Origin: an uncultured Pseudomonadales bacterium
GTDB taxonomy: Bacteria; Pseudomonadota; Gammaproteobacteria; Pseudomonadales; UBA7434
DNA: 64,000 nt
Direction of reading: 5' to 3'
Assembly (NCBI GenBank): GCA_943788835.1
Contig: CALSRU010000011.1
Coordinates: 1-64,000 of the forward strand
Below, piece after piece: positions 29,900-39,794 of the stretch. Under the pieces are notes generated by a model that was given only the letters and a program-made list of their open reading frames with translations, made no database searches and was not told the DNA's origin. Positions within the stretch are counted from its first letter, which is position 1. Each line of letters opens with the position of its first letter. A program made the position numbers and the translations under genes.

Positions 29900-30081
29900 G
29901 CCTTGTTTGTAATGTGAGTAGGGGGCTCTAGTTAGTAGCTGTGTTTGGCTACAGGACGCGGCTGTAAAGAGTTGTTGTAGAAGTATTGGCGTAGTGCGAC
30001 CATTGCATGCAGTATTAGTCGTGTGTAGTAACTGTAAGCTACTAAATTTTAGATTTTATTTTGATTCAGAGATCGCTAACG

Positions 30082-31602
30082 ATGAGCAAGCAAACACCCA
30101 CAGATTCAAATGAGCCGGCCGAAGATATACAGGTTGATCACAAGTTGGTGGCTGAAAGGCGCGCTAAGCTCGATGAGTTGCGAGAGCTAAAGATGGCTTT
30201 TCCGAATGACTTTCGTCGTGATGCACTAGCGGCCGAGTTGCAAAGAGAGCTGGGTGATCATGATAAACAAGCTCTGGAAGTGCTTGACCGTCATGCTTCA
30301 GTAGCAGGTCGAGTGATGGCTAAGCGCGGGCCATTTTTAGTATTGCAAGACATGTCGGCTCGCATACAGTTGTACGTGGATAAAAAGTCGTTATCTGAAG
30401 AGCATGCTAGCGCGATTAAATCGTGGGATATTGGCGATATTGTCGGTGTCCATGGGCCTGTACATAAATCGGGTAAAGGCGATTTATATGTTTATATTAA
30501 GGAAGCCGTGTTACTGACAAAGTCTCTGCGCCCACTGCCAGACAAATTTCATGGTCTAGCCGATACGGAATTACGTTACCGGCAGCGTTATATAGACCTC
30601 ATCATGAATGCCGACGTACGCGATGTTTTTTTGCTGCGTTCGCGTATTGTAGAAAAAATCCGACAGTTTTTGGTGGAGCGCTCTTTTATCGAAGTGGAAA
30701 CGCCGATGCTGCAAGCGATTCCAGGTGGCGCCACTGCGCGCCCATTTGTCACGCATCACAATGCACTCGATATCGAAATGTTTTTGCGCATTGCCCCCGA
30801 GCTGTATTTAAAGAGATTGGTCGTGGGTGGATTCGAGCGTGTGTTTGAAATTAACCGCAATTTTCGCAATGAAGGCTTGTCCACTCGGCATAATCCTGAA
30901 TTTACAATGTTAGAGTTTTATCAGGCCTACGCTGATTATCGTGATCTAATGGATTTGACCGAAGCTATGCTCAGTGAAGTTGTGGCCGATGTGCACGGTA
31001 GCTCGAGCGTTGATTACCAAGGGGCAACCATAGATTTCACAGCGCCATTTGAGCGCCTTACCGTATTTGAGTCGATACTTTCACACAACCCCGATCTTAC
31101 CGCGACAGATATAGATACGCGTGAGGCGGCAGCTGAAGTGGCGCAGCGTTTAGGTATCCCGATAAAAGATAGCTATGGCTTGGGCAAGATTCAAATCGAG
31201 ATTTTTGAAAAGACGGTCGAAGATCGCCTTTTTGCGCCGACATTCATCACCGAATATCCGACCGAGGTTTCGCCATTAGCGAGGCGCAGTGACAGTAATC
31301 CGTTTGTAACTGATCGCTTTGAGTTTTTTGTTGCAGGGCGCGAAATTGCTAACGGGTTTTCAGAATTAAATGATGCAGAAGACCAAGCAGAGCGTTTTAA
31401 GCAGCAAGTCGCCGATAAAGATGCTGGGGATCTTGAAGCGATGCATTTTGATGCGGATTATATTGAAGCGCTGGAATATGGTATGCCACCAACGGCAGGC
31501 GAGGGTATTGGTATCGATCGCTTAGTAATGCTGTTGACTGATTCTCCTTCTATTCGCGATGTGCTTTTATTTCCAGCGATGCGGCCTATTCGCAGTAATT
31601 AA
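30082..31602 (+). CDS. lysS: Lysyl-tRNA synthetase, class II
   Basis: A 506-residue class II synthetase. It has an N-terminal OB-fold anticodon domain ([25 protein letters not shown]), motif 2 in [18 protein letters not shown] and motif 3 in [13 protein letters not shown]. The ATG at 30082 gives [10 protein letters not shown]; an upstream TTG at 30061 in frame is less likely. It is downstream of prfB on the same strand with a 180-base gap, so it may be co-transcribed or have its own promoter. Confidence 0.96.
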   Translation: MSKQTPTDSNEPAEDIQVDHKLVAERRAKLDELRELKMAFPNDFRRDALAAELQRELGDHDKQALEVLDRHASVAGRVMAKRGPFLVLQDMSARIQLYVDKKSLSEEHASAIKSWDIGDIVGVHGPVHKSGKGDLYVYIKEAVLLTKSLRPLPDKFHGLADTELRYRQRYIDLIMNADVRDVFLLRSRIVEKIRQFLVERSFIEVETPMLQAIPGGATARPFVTHHNALDIEMFLRIAPELYLKRLVVGGFERVFEINRNFRNEGLSTRHNPEFTMLEFYQAYADYRDLMDLTEAMLSEVVADVHGSSSVDYQGATIDFTAPFERLTVFESILSHNPDLTATDIDTREAAAEVAQRLGIPIKDSYGLGKIQIEIFEKTVEDRLFAPTFITEYPTEVSPLARRSDSNPFVTDRFEFFVAGREIANGFSELNDAEDQAERFKQQVADKDAGDLEAMHFDADYIEALEYGMPPTAGEGIGIDRLVMLLTDSPSIRDVLLFPAMRPIRSN

Positions 31603-31719
31603 GTAGCAGTTTATAAGTATCAGTTTAGTGGCAGCTAGCTTGTTGGATTTATGTGGCGGATGATTTGCGCCGGCTGCTTTTTAAAAGTTCGTAAAGTGCT
31701 TGATCTTTTGCCGTGTACG

Positions 31720-31748
31720 TTGGCAGGCGAAAAAAAAGATTGTATCAT
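31720..31748 (+). promoter_or_regulatory. Sigma-70 type promoter upstream of the lipoprotein gene
   Basis: TTGGCA, 17 bases including an A-rich stretch, then TATCAT. Initiation near 31755 would leave a leader of about 185 bases before the ATG at 31940. The rest of 31603-31939 shows no other feature. Confidence 0.55.
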
Positions 31749-31939
31749 TGCGCTATTGCTGTGACTGTCGCGCAAAGGTAAGCAGCAAGCCTGATACGCA
31801 AGCGAGTCGGTATTAACGCTTGCATAATTTTAATAGGAAGTTCAAAACCATCAAGATTGTGGCCCACACCTCAACTGTTATTGACTGTACTGAGCAGAAC
31901 TGGGTGCACGTGCGGCGTCCGCCCATAGAAACAAAAGAA

Positions 31940-32560
31940 ATGCGCCAGCAGTCTTCATTTTTTAAACGTAAAGCTCTGCGACTATGGCGCTCCACTCGGT
32001 TCTCGCACCTCTTATTATGCGTAGCGCTCCTACAGGTGGGAGCCTGCGCGTCAACTAGCCCATCAGCACAGCAGCAATGTGAGGCTCAGGTTCCGCTTGT
32101 CGCAGCGGTGCAAGAAGCGGCTCTAGCTTGTGAGCCTGAAATTGATTTAGCTTCGGAGGCGGCCGTACGCAAGCTTTCTTTAGGCAATGAATGGCATGGT
32201 GAAGGTCGCTATCAAGCAGCCTTTGATGCCTACGAAGCGGTGCTTGCCGAGCATGCTAGTTTGTTGACCGATGCCTACGCACTATGGGGCATGGTGGCTT
32301 TGCGTTTGGATCGTGACAATCCCGATTACAGTCGTGACGCTGCGCAAACAGTGGCCTATGTGCTCGATCAAAGAGCAGGAGACGCTATTAATAGTGAGGC
32401 CGCTGCAGAGGCTCGCTTACTTTGGTTTGCAGTCAAGATAATGATAGAGGCCGATGCTGACAAAGATAAGGTGATGGTGGAAAATCGCAAATTAGAAGGT
32501 GAGCTTGAGCAGCGTGACGAAGCTATCCAACGTCTGCGCGAACTCACCGTGGGCCGCTGA
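31940..32560 (+). CDS. Predicted lipoprotein with TPR-like helices
   Basis: A 206-residue protein with a long basic n-region, hydrophobic core (SHLLLCVALLQ) and lipobox VGAC with Cys at residue 36. It is therefore likely lipidated and outer-membrane anchored (no Asp follows the Cys). After a short Ser/Gln-rich spacer it is mainly helical, including a TPR-like pair (EWHGEGRYQAAFDAYEAVLA / ALWGMVALRL) and a C-terminal coiled coil (ENRKLEGELEQRDEAIQRLREL). An in-frame TTG at 31820 would add 40 residues before the signal peptide and is rejected. The overall layout recalls QseG/YfhG-type lipoproteins, but no kinase or regulator pair is adjacent and I would not name it so. Confidence 0.75.
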   Translation: MRQQSSFFKRKALRLWRSTRFSHLLLCVALLQVGACASTSPSAQQQCEAQVPLVAAVQEAALACEPEIDLASEAAVRKLSLGNEWHGEGRYQAAFDAYEAVLAEHASLLTDAYALWGMVALRLDRDNPDYSRDAAQTVAYVLDQRAGDAINSEAAAEARLLWFAVKIMIEADADKDKVMVENRKLEGELEQRDEAIQRLRELTVGR

Positions 32561-32697
32561 GCTGGCTGTCAGTCAGCAGCGTAAAAGCCTCGCAGGACAT
32601 CGTTTGGCGTAGGTCTGTAACGAGCACGGTGGCTTGCTGAAAAGTGCCTTACTAGAGCCAGTTTAATGGGCTCTGATTAACACTGACCGTTCGTTAA

Positions 32698-33201
32698 TTA
32701 GCGGCAGTACCGCCCGATAGCAACTTCTGCCTTGTTTATCTCAGCTTGGCGCTCTTCTTCCGATAGAATAGTCACCTCATTGTTGGCATCGCGGCGCCGA
32801 ATGAGTGCTTTGCTGTTGAGCGACTCTAGGTTCGCCTTTGCAGTCGTGCAGTAGTCATGACTTCGCTGCTTCGACAATTTTTGTTTTTGCTCAAATTCTG
32901 CTTCTAGCGAGCCCGGTGCCTGGAACGGTGCTTGATCAGGAGATGGTGCAGCGGTTGAGCTCTTCGGGCGTTCTTTATTAGCGCTGGTTTTAATTTTAAT
33001 GGCCGGTGTGTTGACAGGTGGATGCGTACCATACTCCCAAGTACCGCGTTCATTTTGCCATTTATAATATGTCTCGGCATGGCTAATAGCGCTGACGAGC
33101 AGCAGTACGAGCAACAGTAATGGTAGAGTGCCACATGCGAGGTAATTAGCTATTGACGTGGCTCCGCTGCGCTTTGATAGGGTACTCAACAGTTTCAGCA
33201 T
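32698..33201 (-). CDS. DUF4124 domain-containing protein
   Basis: A 167-residue membrane-anchored or secreted protein. The hydrophobic segment about residues 23-41 (CGTLPLLLLVLLLVSAISHA) could be a signal peptide ending at SHA/ET or an uncleaved anchor. Directly after it comes the DUF4124 core YYKWQNERGTWEYGTHPP, a short domain common in gammaproteobacterial envelope proteins. Then follow a Pro/Ser/Lys-rich linker and a helical C-terminus with two Cys (YCTTAK, RYCR) that may form a disulfide. The function is unknown. It is convergent with the upstream lipoprotein gene. Confidence 0.85.
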   Translation of the reverse strand: MLKLLSTLSKRSGATSIANYLACGTLPLLLLVLLLVSAISHAETYYKWQNERGTWEYGTHPPVNTPAIKIKTSANKERPKSSTAAPSPDQAPFQAPGSLEAEFEQKQKLSKQRSHDYCTTAKANLESLNSKALIRRRDANNEVTILSEEERQAEINKAEVAIGRYCR

Positions 33202-33557
33202 AGTTCCAGATACCTCTAGTGTTGGCGATCGCTTTTATCCCCAGAGGGGCAAGTTTCACGACCCAATAAGGAGATTTTTCGTCATTAAAACTCATATTAA
33301 GCGATATTTGAGCCTAAAGTTAAAAGATTATGTCACATTGGCAGTCATACTATTGACACCGGCGAGCTGAAAACGAAGAATTGAGGGCTTGCGTCTTTTT
33401 ATTCAGTCGATGCGTGAGGTCGGTAGCAATAATTACCGGCTTACTGAGCGTGGCGGCGGTGCACAGCACCCAACAAATGAACGATTCATGAAAGCGCGGT
33501 CAATATTTAGTGCGCTCAGTTCGCCCTTAAACCCGTAAAAAAGCAGAGAAAGTAGTC
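33202..33557. other. Intergenic region upstream of ilvI
   Basis: A 356-base gap between divergent genes. I looked for a leader peptide rich in Ile, Leu or Val codons followed by a terminator/antiterminator, as precedes some ilv operons, and found none. Confidence 0.4.
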
Positions 33558-35399
33558 ATGCTAGACAAAGATAGCGAAAAACCAGACCAGCCTGCCCCAA
33601 GCAAGGGTCTTGCTGAGGTGAGCCCCGATGCTGAAATGCTCTCAGGTGGCGAAATGTTAGTGCGCGCGCTGGAGGAAGAGGGTGTCGAATTTATTTTTGG
33701 TTATCCCGGCGGTGCCGTGCTGCACATCTATGACGCGCTGCATAAGCACAGCAAGATACCGCATATTTTGGTACGACATGAGCAGGCCGCCACCCACGCT
33801 GCAGATGGTTATAGCCGCTCTACTGGCAAAACGGGTGTAGCTTTAGTGACGTCCGGACCAGGCGCGACGAATGCTATAACGGGCATTGCCACGGCTTATA
33901 TGGATTCAATACCCATGGTAGTAATATCGGGGCAAGTGCAAAGCCACCTCATTGGCGAAGATGCTTTTCAAGAAACCGACATGATTGGCATTTCGCGTCC
34001 AGTAGTGAAGCACAGTTATTTGGTGCAGCGCACTGAGGATATTCCGGGAATTTTAAAAAAGGCCTTTTACCTGGCTAACAGTGGCAGGCCTGGGCCGGTC
34101 GTTGTCGATATCCCTAAAGATATTTCAGCGCCGTGGGAAAAGCGGCCCTTCCATTACCCTAAAACAGTCAAGATGCGCTCTTATACACCGAGCACTAAAG
34201 GGCATAGCGGCCAAATTAAGCGTGCTGTGGAGGAATTGTTGCGCGCCAAGCGGCCCATTATTTATAGCGGCGGTGGCGTTATCCAGGGTAAGGCCAGCGA
34301 AGCTTTGCGTGCGCTGGCTAAGCATTTGAATTTTCCAGTCACAAGTACTTTGATGGGGCTGGGTGCTTACCCTGGCAGTGATCGACAGTTCTTGGGTATG
34401 CTGGGTATGCACGGCACCTACGAAGCTAACAACACGATGCATGGCAGTGACCTCATCTTGGCAGTGGGTGCGCGTTTTGACGATAGGGTTACTAACACCG
34501 TGGCTAAGTTTTGCCCTGATGCGACGATTATTCATATCGATGTTGATCCAACCAGTATTTCAAAAACAGTGTCTGCGCATTTGCCGATTGTTGGGCCGGC
34601 GCGGGAGACGCTTGAAGAAATGTTGGAGCAGATTCAGGCGATTGAGGCCCGTGATGGCATTGCCAACAAGGTTGATCAAGCAGCACTGGCACTGTGGTGG
34701 AAACAAATTGATGCTTGGCGTGCAGAGCAAGGTATCTATGCGAGTAATCGCTTTGACGACACGACCGATGCCATCAAGCCACAAGAGGTCATACAGTTAC
34801 TTCATGAGCTGACTGAGGGTAAGGCGTTTGTGACCTCCGATGTGGGTCAGCATCAGATGTTTGCAGCGCAGTATTATGTATTTGATGAGCCTCATCAGTG
34901 GATTAATTCAGGCGGGCTTGGCACCATGGGCTTTGGTCTGCCCTCAGCGATGGGTGTGAAATTAGCGCACCCTGATAGCGCAGTGGTGTGTGTGACCGGT
35001 GAAGGCAGTATTCAAATGTGCATCCAAGAGCTCTCTACCTGTACGCAATACAAAATCCCGGTGCTCATTCTCAATCTGAATAATGGTTATTTGGGAATGG
35101 TTAAGCAGTGGCAAGACATGCAGTACGAAGGCCGCTATGCGCAATCGACCTACCAAGATTCGTTGCCCGATTTTATTAAGCTGGCTGAAGCATATGGTCA
35201 TGTCGGCATGAAAGTTACCGACAAGTCTACGCTTCGAGAAAAAATGCAGGAAGCCTTAGAGCAAAGTAAAACTCAGCTGGTATTTATGGATGTTTATGTT
35301 GATCCACACGAACATGTTTACCCGATGCACATTGCCCCCAACGGTGCGATGAATGATATGTGGTTGAGCAAAGGGGAGCGCACTGAAAATGGAAAGTAG
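33558..35399 (+). CDS. ilvI: Acetolactate synthase large subunit
   Basis: A 613-residue ThDP/FAD enzyme that condenses pyruvate into acetolactate (or with 2-ketobutyrate) in Val/Leu/Ile synthesis. It has [11 protein letters not shown], the catalytic Glu in [13 protein letters not shown], and the ThDP-binding stretch TGEGSIQM...NLNNGYLGM, in which GEG replaces the commoner GDG. The protein has about 26 extra N-terminal residues (acidic, disordered) compared with the Escherichia coli form. An internal ATG before [11 protein letters not shown] is the alternative start, but GAGAAAG precedes the ATG at 33558. It overlaps ilvH by 11 bases. Confidence 0.96.
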   Translation: MLDKDSEKPDQPAPSKGLAEVSPDAEMLSGGEMLVRALEEEGVEFIFGYPGGAVLHIYDALHKHSKIPHILVRHEQAATHAADGYSRSTGKTGVALVTSGPGATNAITGIATAYMDSIPMVVISGQVQSHLIGEDAFQETDMIGISRPVVKHSYLVQRTEDIPGILKKAFYLANSGRPGPVVVDIPKDISAPWEKRPFHYPKTVKMRSYTPSTKGHSGQIKRAVEELLRAKRPIIYSGGGVIQGKASEALRALAKHLNFPVTSTLMGLGAYPGSDRQFLGMLGMHGTYEANNTMHGSDLILAVGARFDDRVTNTVAKFCPDATIIHIDVDPTSISKTVSAHLPIVGPARETLEEMLEQIQAIEARDGIANKVDQAALALWWKQIDAWRAEQGIYASNRFDDTTDAIKPQEVIQLLHELTEGKAFVTSDVGQHQMFAAQYYVFDEPHQWINSGGLGTMGFGLPSAMGVKLAHPDSAVVCVTGEGSIQMCIQELSTCTQYKIPVLILNLNNGYLGMVKQWQDMQYEGRYAQSTYQDSLPDFIKLAEAYGHVGMKVTDKSTLREKMQEALEQSKTQLVFMDVYVDPHEHVYPMHIAPNGAMNDMWLSKGERTENGK

Positions 35400-35889
35400 T
35401 CGTAGAATTTTATCGCTTTTAATGGAAAACGAAGCGGGCGCGTTATCCCGTGTAGTAGGTCTTTTTTCGCAGCGTGGCTATAATATCGAAACGTTGAACG
35501 TAGCACCGACCAATGATAAGTCGTTGTCGCGTTTAACCCTTACGACCATTGGTGATGAGCGTAAAATCGAACAAATCACTAAACAGCTTAATAAGCTTAT
35601 TGATGTTATTAAGTTGGTTGATTTGACCGAGGGTTCGCACATTGAGCGGGAGTCGATGTTGATCAAAGTGCGTGCCACGGGTGCTATGCGTGAAGAGATT
35701 AAGCGTACGACCGATATTTTTCGTGGGCAGATTGTTGATGTGAACAGCACGCTTTACACTATTCAATTAATAGGTACTCAGCAAAAGCTTGATGCTTTTA
35801 TTGAGGCAGTTAAAGACGCGAACATTTTAGAAGTGGTTCGCAGTGGTGTTTCTGGTATTGCGCGCGGTGAAAAAATCTTGTCTTTGTAG
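35389..35889 (+). CDS. ilvH: Acetolactate synthase small (regulatory) subunit
   Basis: A 166-residue regulatory subunit that activates IlvI and confers valine feedback inhibition. The N-terminal ACT domain is clear ([20 protein letters not shown]), with the Gly and Asn positions used for valine binding. The C-terminal ALS_ss domain follows ([20 protein letters not shown]). It is translationally coupled to ilvI by overlap and ends at a strong bidirectional terminator. Confidence 0.96.
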   Translation: MESSRRILSLLMENEAGALSRVVGLFSQRGYNIETLNVAPTNDKSLSRLTLTTIGDERKIEQITKQLNKLIDVIKLVDLTEGSHIERESMLIKVRATGAMREEIKRTTDIFRGQIVDVNSTLYTIQLIGTQQKLDAFIEAVKDANILEVVRSGVSGIARGEKILSL

Positions 35890-35900
35890 AATGCTAATGA

Positions 35901-35936
35901 ATATAAAAAAACCGGCTAATGCCGGTTTTTTTATAT
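35901..35936. terminator. Bidirectional terminator between ilvH and ilvC
   Basis: Perfect 16-bp inverted repeat ATATAAAAAAACCGGC/GCCGGTTTTTTTATAT with loop TAAT. The A7 and T7 tracts serve both converging genes. Confidence 0.93.
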
Positions 35937-35958
35937 TTGAACAATTGAAAGATGCAGA

Positions 35959-37431
35959 TCAGACGATCTTTTTCATATCCGTCATATAAGAGCGTAAACG
36001 ATGTCCCACAACTTCTACCGGATGGTTACGGATCTGTTCATTAACGGACACTAGCTGTTGGTTATCTACGCCGTAATCAGCAAGGTTCAGGCCTTTGCCA
36101 ATCACATCCGTGTCGATTTTTTTCATAAAGTCAGCCAGTAACGGCTTGCAGGCGTGATCGAATAAGTAGCAGCCATATTCGGCAGTGTCCGAAATGACAC
36201 AGTTCATTTCATACAGTTTTTTGCGTGCAATCGTGTTGGCGATGAGTGGCGTTTCATGTAGCGACTCATAGTAAGCTGATTCGTCAATGATGCCTGCAGC
36301 CACCATGGTTTCGAAGGCCAGCTCCACGCCAGCTTTCACCATAGCTACCATCAAGATGCCATGATCGTAAAATTCTTGCTCGCTAATATCCATTGAGCCG
36401 TTGGCCGATGTTTCGAAAGCAGTTTCGCCAGTGGCCGCGCGCCATTTGAGCAGGTTAGCATCATCATTATTCCAGTCTTCCATCATGGTTTTAGAAAAGT
36501 GACCGGTCATGATGTCGTCTTGATGCTTTTCATACAGTGAGCGCATAATGTCTTTGAGTTCTTGCGCTAATTCAAAGGCCTCGATTTTTGCTGGGTTAGA
36601 CAAGCGATCCATCATGTTAGTGATGCCGCCCAATTTTAGCCCTTCGGTTACTACTTCCCAGCCGTACTGAATTAATTTTGACGCATAGCCGGCATCCAGT
36701 CCTTTTTCGATCATTTTATCAAAGCACAAAATAGAACCAGTTTGCAGCATGCCGCAAAGAATAGTTTGCTCGCCCATTAAATCCGATTTCACTTCAGCAA
36801 TAAATGATGATTCAAGGCAGCCAGCTCGATCACCGCCAGTCGCTGAGGCGTAAGCCTTTGCAATATCAAGCCCGTTACCTTGTGGGTCATTTTCAGTATG
36901 TACCGCAATCAATGTAGGCACGCCAAACCCGCGTTTGTATTCCTCGCGCACTTCGGTTCCGGGACATTTAGGTGCAACCATTACAACCGTTAAATCATCA
37001 CGAACCTGCATGCCTTCTTCAACAATGTTAAAACCGTGTGAGTACGAAAGCGTGGCGCCTTTTTTCATTAGTGGCATGATGCTTCCAACCACATCGGTAT
37101 GCTGCTTATCGGGGGTTAGGTTACACACCAAGTCGGCCTCTGGGATTAACTCGGAATAGCTGCCTACAGTGAAGCCATTATCGGTCGCATTTTTCCAAGA
37201 GGCGCGTTTTTCGGCGATGGCCGAATCACGTAATGCGTAAGCGATATTCAAGCCGCTGTCGCGCATATTTAAACCTTGGTTTAAGCCTTGCGCGCCACAG
37301 CCCACAATAACGACCTTCTTACCCTTGAGGAGCTCACAGCCATGTGCAAATTCATCGCGTCCCATGAAGCGGCATTTACCCAGCTGTTTAAGTTGCAGGC
37401 GAAGAGGGAGAGTATTGAAATAGTTGGCCAT
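35959..37431 (-). CDS. ilvC: Ketol-acid reductoisomerase, class II (long form)
   Basis: A 490-residue NADPH- and Mg-dependent enzyme converting acetolactate to dihydroxyisovalerate. The length and sequence ([40 protein letters not shown], two knotted C-terminal domains) are those of the enterobacterial long form rather than the short class I form. The metal-binding Glu/Asp lie in the [15 protein letters not shown] segment. It is divergent from ilvY, with a palindromic operator between, so it is very probably activated by IlvY with its substrate as inducer, as in Escherichia coli. Confidence 0.97.
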   Translation of the reverse strand: MANYFNTLPLRLQLKQLGKCRFMGRDEFAHGCELLKGKKVVIVGCGAQGLNQGLNMRDSGLNIAYALRDSAIAEKRASWKNATDNGFTVGSYSELIPEADLVCNLTPDKQHTDVVGSIMPLMKKGATLSYSHGFNIVEEGMQVRDDLTVVMVAPKCPGTEVREEYKRGFGVPTLIAVHTENDPQGNGLDIAKAYASATGGDRAGCLESSFIAEVKSDLMGEQTILCGMLQTGSILCFDKMIEKGLDAGYASKLIQYGWEVVTEGLKLGGITNMMDRLSNPAKIEAFELAQELKDIMRSLYEKHQDDIMTGHFSKTMMEDWNNDDANLLKWRAATGETAFETSANGSMDISEQEFYDHGILMVAMVKAGVELAFETMVAAGIIDESAYYESLHETPLIANTIARKKLYEMNCVISDTAEYGCYLFDHACKPLLADFMKKIDTDVIGKGLNLADYGVDNQQLVSVNEQIRNHPVEVVGHRLRSYMTDMKKIV

Positions 37432-37502
37432 GGTGATTCCTATGAGTTCGAGTTTACAAAGGCTGCGAGTGTACGCTCTACTTTATGTTGCGTAAAATGA
37501 TA

Positions 37503-37527
37503 TATATGAAATAATGTATTTCATATA
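37503..37527. promoter_or_regulatory. Probable IlvY operator
   Basis: Perfect inverted repeat TATATGAAAT-aatgt-ATTTCATATA centred between ilvC and ilvY, the expected place and style (LysR-type, AT-rich dyad). A TTGCG-containing half-site lies just to the left at about 37488. Confidence 0.75.
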
Positions 37528-37630
37528 GTGAAATCGAGTAACTGCCTGTCTGGGCAGCAGCTCTAATATTTTCGTTGGTTAAGCTGCCCCTTCCGCCCTA
37601 GAAAAGACGTCAATAGAAGTAGAATTTAAT

Positions 37631-38539
37631 ATGAATATCAGAGACTTGAGTGTCTTTATTGATCTAGCAAATAGCTTGCATTTTGGCCGTACGGCCGAAA
37701 AGCACTACATGAGCCCATCGACGCTTTCACGGGTGGTCCAGCGCCTCGAGCTACAGGCAGGCGTATCACTTTTGCAGCGCAATAATCGAAGTGTCAGCTT
37801 AACCAAGGCCGGCGAGCGCTATCGACAATATGCGCGCCAGAGCCTAAGTGCATGGCAGGCCTTCCAAGATGACATGGGTATTGGCAGTGACAAGTTACAA
37901 GGTCTCGTCAGCTTATATTGTTCGGTTACTGCCAGTCACAGCTTGCTGAGTGGGATTTTGGCGGATTTGCGTGAACGGCAGCCAAGTATAGAGATTAAGT
38001 TACATACGGGTGACCAAGCCTTGTCGATAAACCGTGTGAAAGAGGGCGGCGATGATTTTGCTATCGGGGTCAAGCCAGACGTACTCGATCGACAGATTGC
38101 ATTTCGCTCACTGACGACCTCTCGCTTGCTTTTCATCGCTCCGCGGCGTCCCTGTGCGGTTAGCGAGACGTTATCGCGTTGGCAGGACAGTGCCTTTGAT
38201 TGGGCCGCGTTACCCTGGATAGTGGCTGATAGAGGTGAAAGTAGGCAGCGTTTGGATCGCTGGTTTCGCGAGCAAAAAATTAAACCGTCAATTTATGCTC
38301 AGGTTTCGGGACACGAAGCCATCGTGAGTATGGTGGCATTGGGGTTTGGTGTGGGTTTAGTGCCGGAGTTGGTTCTTACAAGCAGCCCCGTTTTTGATAG
38401 CATACAGATCATTCGCAGCAGCTTTACGGATTCCTTCAGTGCCTATGCTGAATTTGAAATAGGGCTGTGTGCTCTGCAACAAAGGCTCAGTGAACCGCTG
38501 ATGCAGGCAGTTTGGAATGATGTTCAGTTGGACGCTTAG
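37631..38539 (+). CDS. ilvY: LysR-type activator IlvY
   Basis: A 302-residue LysR regulator. It has an N-terminal winged helix (MNIRDLSVFIDLANSLHFGRTAEKHYMSPSTLSRVVQRLE) and a C-terminal inducer domain with IlvY-specific stretches (LYCSVTASHS, IEIKLHTGDQALSI, YAQVSGHEAIVSMVALGFGVGLVPE). It controls divergent ilvC, and the operator lies in the 199-base gap. The last codons and stop are followed by two further copies of the same 12-base unit. Confidence 0.95.
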   Translation: MNIRDLSVFIDLANSLHFGRTAEKHYMSPSTLSRVVQRLELQAGVSLLQRNNRSVSLTKAGERYRQYARQSLSAWQAFQDDMGIGSDKLQGLVSLYCSVTASHSLLSGILADLRERQPSIEIKLHTGDQALSINRVKEGGDDFAIGVKPDVLDRQIAFRSLTTSRLLFIAPRRPCAVSETLSRWQDSAFDWAALPWIVADRGESRQRLDRWFREQKIKPSIYAQVSGHEAIVSMVALGFGVGLVPELVLTSSPVFDSIQIIRSSFTDSFSAYAEFEIGLCALQQRLSEPLMQAVWNDVQLDA

Positions 38540-38563
38540 TTGGATGTTTAGTTGGATGCTTAG
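38528..38563 (+). repeat. Three tandem 12-bp units over the ilvY stop codon
   Basis: TTGGACGCTTAG, TTGGATGTTTAG, TTGGATGCTTAG: the first unit contains the ilvY stop, and the next two repeat the Leu-Asp-Ala/Val-stop codons in frame. This is a recent-looking local duplication. Confidence 0.85.
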
Positions 38564-38770
38564 TAGGTTGCTGGCAAGAATTTGCGGGTCACTCTTTCAG
38601 TGCTTTCCCGCTCCAGCCTGGGCAAGACGTAACTTAACATCAACAGCCATAGCTATTGTTTTGTAAGCTATGAAGGCTTTTACATGGTTTGGTGGTAGAG
38701 CATAGCTATTTTGAATAACTAATTAAACAGCATAGTGGCTGTAAACCTAGCGTAAACGCCGAGAAATCTC

Positions 38771-39649
38771 ATGAAAAAGAATGACAAAGTGACACCGTTA
38801 GATACGAAAAAGACTGGCTCTTCGCCGGCTGAAGAAGCGGCCGCACAAGAAAAGTCGGTCTCGGCTCTGGAAGATTATTTACCGATTGACGAGCATGTCG
38901 AAGAAATCTCGGTGGGTGGCAAAAAAGAGCGCCATAAAGGTATTTTCTTGTTGCCCAATCTGTTTACATCGGCTGCCTTGTTTGCCGGTTTTTACGCCAT
39001 CATTGCGGCAATTCGTGGCGATTTTGCAGCGGCAGGGTTCGCGATATTCTTTGGTCAGTTGCTCGACGGAGTCGATGGTCGAGTAGCCCGGCTTACTAAC
39101 ACGCAGAGTAAGTTTGGCCAAGAATTTGACTCGCTTTCGGATATGGTGACGTTTGGCTTGGCGCCAGCGATCATTATGTTCATGTGGTGTCTATCCGACA
39201 TGGGTAAATTGGGCTGGGCAGTAGCATTCATTTATGTGGCAAGCGCGGCTGTACGGCTGGCGCGCTTTAATGCTCAAGCTGATACTGCCGATAGCCGTTA
39301 TTTTATTGGCTTGGCTAGTCCTCCAGCAGCCACGCTGATAGCCAGTACGGTATGGCTTGGCTATGAGTACGGCTATACCGCGGCTACGCTGCCGGCTTGG
39401 TTGGTGACACTTATGGCTATACAAACGGCATTAGTAGGGTTTTTGATGGTGATCAATGTCCGCTATAGCAGTTTCAAGGGCATTGACTTAACTTCTCGAG
39501 TACCGGTTATTGCACTGCTGTTCTTCCTATTATTGCTGGTATTGATTGCAGCTTATCCGCCAATTACGTTGTTTCTTATCGCTGTGACCTATGCGCTATC
39601 GGGGCCATTAATTGCCGGCTTTAAATCGCTGCGCGCGGCGATGCGATGA
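38771..39649 (+). CDS. pssA: CDP-diacylglycerol-serine O-phosphatidyltransferase
   Basis: A 292-residue integral membrane enzyme making phosphatidylserine, the precursor of phosphatidylethanolamine. The CDP-alcohol phosphatidyltransferase signature DGVDGRVARLTNTQSKFGQE then FDSLSD gives the DGxxAR...G...D...D metal site. It has about seven to eight membrane helices and an N-terminal acidic extension of about 55 residues. It is the type II (membrane, Bacillus-like) enzyme rather than the Escherichia coli type. Its place after the ilv cluster matches pseudomonads. Confidence 0.95.
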   Translation: MKKNDKVTPLDTKKTGSSPAEEAAAQEKSVSALEDYLPIDEHVEEISVGGKKERHKGIFLLPNLFTSAALFAGFYAIIAAIRGDFAAAGFAIFFGQLLDGVDGRVARLTNTQSKFGQEFDSLSDMVTFGLAPAIIMFMWCLSDMGKLGWAVAFIYVASAAVRLARFNAQADTADSRYFIGLASPPAATLIASTVWLGYEYGYTAATLPAWLVTLMAIQTALVGFLMVINVRYSSFKGIDLTSRVPVIALLFFLLLLVLIAAYPPITLFLIAVTYALSGPLIAGFKSLRAAMR

Positions 39650-39794
39650 GATGAGTATATGTTTTTGTAAGCATTGTATTTATAAAACCGATGCATCAAA
39701 CGAGCGCGCGGAATTATCGCGCTGAGTTAGGGTCTGTAACTAAGCGCCGCTATATTTCAATGCACCCTTTTCGACTCCTCGATGCTGGATTGTT

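Noticed and set aside
33202-33557. Attenuator or leader peptide before ilvI
   Set aside because: No short frame rich in Ile, Val or Leu codons and no terminator hairpin near the ilvI start.
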